Origin: Treponema sp.
GTDB lineage: Bacteria > Spirochaetota > Spirochaetia > Treponematales > Breznakiellaceae
Direction: 5' to 3'
DNA: 6,549 nucleotides
Assembly: GCA_009785545.1 (NCBI GenBank)
Contig: WQWD01000139.1
Location: 1-6,549 of the forward strand
The first letter of the stretch is position 1; every line of letters begins with the position of its first letter. The notes below the pieces were generated by a model. It saw only the letters and a list, made by a program, of their open reading frames with translations, was not told the DNA's origin and made no database searches. Position numbers and translations under genes: made by a program. Shown here piece after piece: positions 3,084 to 6,549 of the stretch.

Positions 3084-5653
3084 GATTTCAAAGCTGTAAT
3101 TTGTACCAATTCGTCAAATTCATTGTTAATATTATTTTCAGGTTCACTGTCAATATTTTTTCCCCGTACTTTGATCACCCCATCATTGCCGTCAACAGTA
3201 AAAACAGTTCCGGCTTTCCAGTTTACAGCGAGGATTAATTCGGACAGAGGAGATTCTATTTCTTTTTGAATGGTACGGCGTAAAAGTCTGCCGCCGTATT
3301 TTGGATCCCAGCCTTTGTCGGCAAGAATTTGTTTTGCTGTATCTTTTATTTTTAAGTTGTAATGTTGTTCGTTTAACCGGGCGGAAAGTTCCACTAATTC
3401 AATGTCCAAAATCGCTTCGATTTGTTTTTTGTCGAGTGTGTTAAATACAATAGTTTCGTCGATTCTGTTTATAAACTCAGGGCTGCATATTTTTTTTAGC
3501 TCACAAAGTGCGGCATCTTCGATGTCAGCAGTGCTCATAAGCCCTGAATTTTGCGTAAATCCAAGTTTTGAATTTTTTGTTATTTCTCTGACTCCTGCAT
3601 TACTTGTCATTATTATAATCGTGTTGCGGAAGCTTACAGTGTGTCCAAGATTATCTTTTAACTCGCCTTCTTCCAATACTTGAAGGAGAATGTTAAAAAC
3701 ATCGTGATGTGCTTTTTCGATCTCATCAAATAAAATTACCTGATAAGGGTTTCGTCTGATTTTTTCTGTTAACATTCCGCCTTCTTCATAACCGACAAAA
3801 CCGGGAGGCGCACCGACAAGGCGTGAAGCGTTGTGTTTTTCCATGTAGTCAGACATATCGATTCGTAAAAGAGCATTCTCGTCAGCAAAAAGCGCTTGAG
3901 CCAGTTTACGTGCAAGTAACGTTTTGCCGACACCTGTGGGGCCTAAAAAGATGAATGAACCCATAGGACGGCGAGGCGAAGAAACTCCTGCTCTGGAGCG
4001 CCGTATGGCTGAGGCTATTTTTTTAATTGCGTCATCCTGCCCGATAACCCATTTTTTTATTTCTGTCTCTAAAGATATTAATTTGTTCGCTTCTTTATCT
4101 TCAAGATGTCTTACAGGAATACCTGTTGTTTCTGTTATAATAATGCGTATATCTTCTTCTGTTACAACAGGCAGTACATTTTTTGACGCATTTTCCCACG
4201 CAAGATGAGCGTCATCAAGTTTCGTTCTCAAAACACGGACTTTATCCCTAAGAACAGCGGCGTTTTCATAATCCTGAGTGCTGACATATTTGGTTTTTTC
4301 TTCACATAACGAATCTATTTCTTCATGAAGGCTTGATATTTCCGGCGGCTGGTTTGAGTTTTCAAGTTTTCTGAAAGCCGCAGCTTCGTCAAGAATGTCA
4401 ATCGCTTTATCCGGCATATATCTGCCTGAAATATAACGTTGGGCGAGTTTTGCTGCCAGTACAACCGAGTTTTCGTCATACTTTACATGATGATGTTCTT
4501 CATACTTTTTTTGTATACCTTTTAAAATTTCCAGAGTATCATCAAAAGCAGGTTCTTCTACAATAATTGGCTGGAAACGCCTTTCCAACGCTGCGTCTCT
4601 TTCAAAATGCCTGCGGTATTCAGCAAGCGTTGTAGCGCCAATGCAGCGTATTTCGCCTCGGGAAAGCCCCGGTTTTAACATATTTGAAGCGTCCAAAGTG
4701 CCTTCAGCTCCGCCCGCCCCGATAATCGTATGAATCTCGTCGATAAACAAAATGATGTTTCCAGCCTGAGTTGTTTCTCTGATTATTTTTTTTATGCGTT
4801 CTTCAAATTCACCTCGATATTTTGTTCCGGCTACCACAAGCCCCATATCAAGAGATAAAACACGCTTGCCGCTTAAACATTCAGGAACAGCTTCACTTGC
4901 CAAAATCTGAGCCAAACCTTCGACAATGGCGGTTTTTCCTACACCCGGCTCCCCAACTAAAATTGGATTGTTTTTTGTACGGCGTGAAAGAATACGTATA
5001 ACACGATTGATCTCGGCTTTTCTGCCTACAACAGGATCCATCTTGCCGGCTTTAGCGATTGCTGTTATGTCACGAGAAAAGGCATCCAGAGCAGGAGTAA
5101 GCACTGGATAAGACGCCGGTCTTACACGAGGAGGGCGTTCAGTTTCAAAATCACTTTTGTGATGAACTGCCGCTCTTTCTCTTGTGTGCGCATACTGCCT
5201 CTCTGCAGCGTATTCTTTTCTGAACGTTGTTTGAATGATGACACGTAACATATCGGTATCCACAGCACGCTGATTCAAATAAACCTGAACGCTTGAATCC
5301 TGTTCACGCATTGCCGCAAATAAAAGATGTTCAGTACCCAAGTACACGCTTCCCATCCCTCTGGCTTCTTCCGTAGCGATGTCGAGCATGGTTTTTGTGC
5401 GTTTAGACGGAGGCACTTCCCCTCTGATTATCAGACCGGGTATACGTGGAATCGAATTTTCCAAAAGGTTTAAAAATTCCTGCGTATCTATTCGTAAAAA
5501 CAAAAGCGCCTTACAAGCCGTTCCTCCGCCGTCTTTTAACATGGCGATAATAATATGTTCCGGCAAAAGCTGATCTGAGTTAAATCTTTTTGCTTCATCC
5601 TGCGCATTTATCGAAAGAAGTCTCTGAACCCTTGGAGTTAATCCCTTAAACAC
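3080..5653 (-). CDS. clpC: ClpC-type AAA+ unfoldase, ATP-binding subunit of Clp protease
   Basis: ClpC unfolds proteins and feeds them to ClpP. With the GTG start at 5653 the protein has 857 aa. A double Clp N-domain (VQRLLSINAQDEAKRF; a second copy from KTMLDIATEEA) is followed by AAA-1 with Walker A GEPGVGKT at 234-241, pore KYRG 278-281, Walker B ILFIDE 301-306 and the Arg pair ERRF 357-360. A UVR-like coiled middle region lies at about 452-479. AAA-2 has GPTGVGKT 571-578, pore GFVG 618-621 (Phe where Tyr is usual), Walker B ILFDE 640-644 and sensor-2 GGRLLRR 787-793. LGF at 697-699 fits the ClpP-docking loop. A longer reading from an ATG at 5755 adds 34 non-homologous residues inside the preceding gene. 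The GTG is preferred because MFKGLTPR is the normal ClpC N-terminus and AAGAGG precedes it by 7 nt. No clpP is in the window. Confidence 0.96.
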   Translation of the reverse strand: MFKGLTPRVQRLLSINAQDEAKRFNSDQLLPEHIIIAMLKDGGGTACKALLFLRIDTQEFLNLLENSIPRIPGLIIRGEVPPSKRTKTMLDIATEEARGMGSVYLGTEHLLFAAMREQDSSVQVYLNQRAVDTDMLRVIIQTTFRKEYAAERQYAHTRERAAVHHKSDFETERPPRVRPASYPVLTPALDAFSRDITAIAKAGKMDPVVGRKAEINRVIRILSRRTKNNPILVGEPGVGKTAIVEGLAQILASEAVPECLSGKRVLSLDMGLVVAGTKYRGEFEERIKKIIRETTQAGNIILFIDEIHTIIGAGGAEGTLDASNMLKPGLSRGEIRCIGATTLAEYRRHFERDAALERRFQPIIVEEPAFDDTLEILKGIQKKYEEHHHVKYDENSVVLAAKLAQRYISGRYMPDKAIDILDEAAAFRKLENSNQPPEISSLHEEIDSLCEEKTKYVSTQDYENAAVLRDKVRVLRTKLDDAHLAWENASKNVLPVVTEEDIRIIITETTGIPVRHLEDKEANKLISLETEIKKWVIGQDDAIKKIASAIRRSRAGVSSPRRPMGSFIFLGPTGVGKTLLARKLAQALFADENALLRIDMSDYMEKHNASRLVGAPPGFVGYEEGGMLTEKIRRNPYQVILFDEIEKAHHDVFNILLQVLEEGELKDNLGHTVSFRNTIIIMTSNAGVREITKNSKLGFTQNSGLMSTADIEDAALCELKKICSPEFINRIDETIVFNTLDKKQIEAILDIELVELSARLNEQHYNLKIKDTAKQILADKGWDPKYGGRLLRRTIQKEIESPLSELILAVNWKAGTVFTVDGNDGVIKVRGKNIDSEPENNINNEFDELVQITALKS

Positions 5654-5657
5654 AACT

Positions 5658-6161
5658 TTACCTCTTAAAAATAATATCGCCAACTTGAACGCCGGCTCTC
5701 TCAAACCAATTTTGCGGAACTTCCAAAGCATAACGGACTGATCTGCTTGAGACAACCGGCACTATGTTATGCGGAAACATATTTTGTATATCAACAATTC
5801 TTCCGTCAAAGGTAATATAAGCGATAGACAATGGAATATACGTATTTTTCATCCAAAACGACAAGATTTGATCATTCTCAAAAACAAACAACATTCCTTC
5901 GCCGTCAGGCAGCGATTGCCTGAACATTAAACCCCGTTCACGAGTTTCCTGCGTATCGGCAATTTCCGCCATTACAACGGCTATAACCTGCCCGTCTCTT
6001 TCGATTGTAATTTCCCGCACAGGAAGCCGTCCTTCGGCGCAGGATACCAGCGGAAAACATATTATCAGGATTAATTTTAACATCGAGTTACGTGAAAATA
6101 CACGCTTTAAGTTTTTAATAGTATTCATGTTAATTATTTTAGTTTGTGAATCAGAATTCAT
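5658..6161 (-). CDS. DUF192 (UPF0127) family lipoprotein
   Basis: This 167-aa reading has a basic leader, a hydrophobic stretch (MLKLILIICFPLVSC) and a lipobox LVSC with Cys41. It should be exported and lipid-anchored. The DUF192 domain spans about 52-165 and shows its standard signatures: TQETRERGLMFRQSLPDGEG, MLFVFEND, FWMKNTYIPLSIAYI, and YALEVP with GVQVGDII at the end. Its biochemical function is unknown. Start choice: ATG 6161 overlaps the upstream stop by 11 nt and has AGGAA 7 nt before it, but implies a long 26-residue head before the hydrophobic segment. ATG 6128 or ATG 6083 would give more ordinary signal peptides but lack visible Shine-Dalgarno sequences. Its stop lies 4 nt before the clpC GTG. 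Confidence 0.93.
   Translation of the reverse strand: MNSDSQTKIINMNTIKNLKRVFSRNSMLKLILIICFPLVSCAEGRLPVREITIERDGQVIAVVMAEIADTQETRERGLMFRQSLPDGEGMLFVFENDQILSFWMKNTYIPLSIAYITFDGRIVDIQNMFPHNIVPVVSSRSVRYALEVPQNWFERAGVQVGDIIFKR
5661..5666 (-). promoter_or_regulatory. Ribosome-binding site deciding the clpC GTG start
   Basis: AAGAGG on the minus strand sits 7 nt before GTG 5653-5651 and is made of the last two sense codons (Lys-Arg) of the DUF192 gene. The DUF192 stop codon lies within the spacer, so clpC translation is probably coupled to it. Confidence 0.75.
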
Positions 6162-6549
6162 TTAAAAATTCCTGACGTAGTCTGGATTGATTTGATTCGA
6201 CAAGACCTGATTCATGGAGAATATCGTTAAACGTAATTCTGTCGATATATCTGACTGTAAGAGGGCGTTCGATAGCAATTCTTGTATTCGGTGTTTCCCA
6301 AATTGCCGCTCTTGGATTTAAACTGTCTGGCTGGCCGTACCTTTCAACAAATTGGGTAAATACCGAATAATGATCGATAAGATCTGTATTTAAGGTAAAT
6401 GACATAATAAAAACTCTGTCGTCTCTTAATTGGAAAAAAGCACGCCTGATAAAAGATGAACCTGTGGTTTCTACCAGACTTTGTTCCCGAATGGGGAGGA
6501 AAGAAACATCCCTTGCCCCTCTGAAATTAAAATATCTGTCTTCCAACAG
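6151..6549 (-). CDS. Unrecognised protein, C-terminal 132 residues (5' part off the right edge)
   Basis: The frame is open to the window end, and the first readable codons are CTG TTG GAA. The TTG at 6546 could be read as a start, but nothing upstream supports it, so the gene most likely continues outside. The visible part is soluble-looking with no transmembrane segment. It has alternating beta-like stretches such as RAFFQLRDDRVFIMSFTL, then VFTQFVERYGQPDSLNP, AAIWETPNTRIAIERPLTVRYID, and a Ser/Asn/Gln/Arg-rich end. The pattern of a short sheet followed by 'RYGxP...aiWe...rIaie' suggests a periplasmic or lipoprotein domain, but I do not recognise the family. It overlaps the DUF192 start by 11 nt, so the two are probably translationally coupled and may work together at the envelope. 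Confidence 0.75.
   Translation of the reverse strand: MLEDRYFNFRGARDVSFLPIREQSLVETTGSSFIRRAFFQLRDDRVFIMSFTLNTDLIDHYSVFTQFVERYGQPDSLNPRAAIWETPNTRIAIERPLTVRYIDRITFNDILHESGLVESNQSRLRQEFLNEF

Noticed and set aside
3402..4208. Plus-strand open frames antisense to clpC
   Set aside because: They mirror the conserved ClpC frame. Hydrophobic and Ser-rich composition is typical of complement translations.
5654..5755. ATG at 5755 as the clpC start (891-aa form)
   Set aside because: The extra 34 residues overlap the DUF192 coding region by almost 100 nt and are not ClpC-like. The GTG at 5653 has a well-spaced AAGAGG and yields the standard MFKGLTPR N-terminus.
6544..6546. TTG at 6546 as the true start of the right-edge gene
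   Set aside because: Only three bases of upstream sequence are available and the frame remains open, so a truncated gene is the simpler reading.

Overview
The window looks like a chromosomal segment of a host-associated spirochaete, most likely a Treponema-type organism. The support is the moderate-to-low G+C, a spirochaete-style lipobox, an Rpn-family (TIGR01784-type) nuclease of the kind that is multicopy in treponemes, and a housekeeping set of RecA, D-aminoacyl-tRNA deacylase and ClpC. The genus is inferred from sequence style only.

Layout. Bases 1-72 hold the first 24 codons of a minus-strand membrane or exported protein that runs off the left edge. Divergent from it, 230-1090 (+) encodes an Rpn-family PD-(D/E)XK nuclease. 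Its own start codon has no Shine-Dalgarno and sits in an inverted repeat. An in-frame internal ATG at 905 has a textbook GGAGGT and a nearby extended -10 promoter, which predicts a separate 61-aa C-terminal product. Bases 1091-1281, between the convergent rpn and recA genes, are filled with nested palindromes: a 125-bp element with 28-bp arms and two inner hairpins, then an 11-bp hairpin next to the recA stop. All remaining genes are on the minus strand. In transcription order they are an unrecognised gene cut by the right edge (6151-6549), a DUF192 lipoprotein (5658-6161), clpC (GTG start, 3080-5653), dtd (2588-3049) and recA (1282-2481).

Working relations. The first four minus-strand genes are packed like an operon: an 11-nt overlap, a 4-nt gap and a 30-nt gap. 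recA follows a 106-bp gap with its own promoter-like sequence. ClpC is a complete two-ATPase unfoldase with a ClpP-docking tripeptide, dtd edits D-aminoacyl-tRNA, and RecA is complete with an unusual Ala/Lys/Pro/Glu-rich tail.

The most notable signals are: (1) a perfect 24-bp sequence present once in the rpn leader and once, inverted, in the recA leader, so the pair bounds the rpn-recA segment as inward-facing repeats placed between each promoter region and its start codon; (2) the gene-within-gene architecture of rpn, matching the toxin/intragenic-antitoxin arrangement described for enterobacterial Rpn proteins; and (3) the three-way-junction-like palindromic element after rpn.
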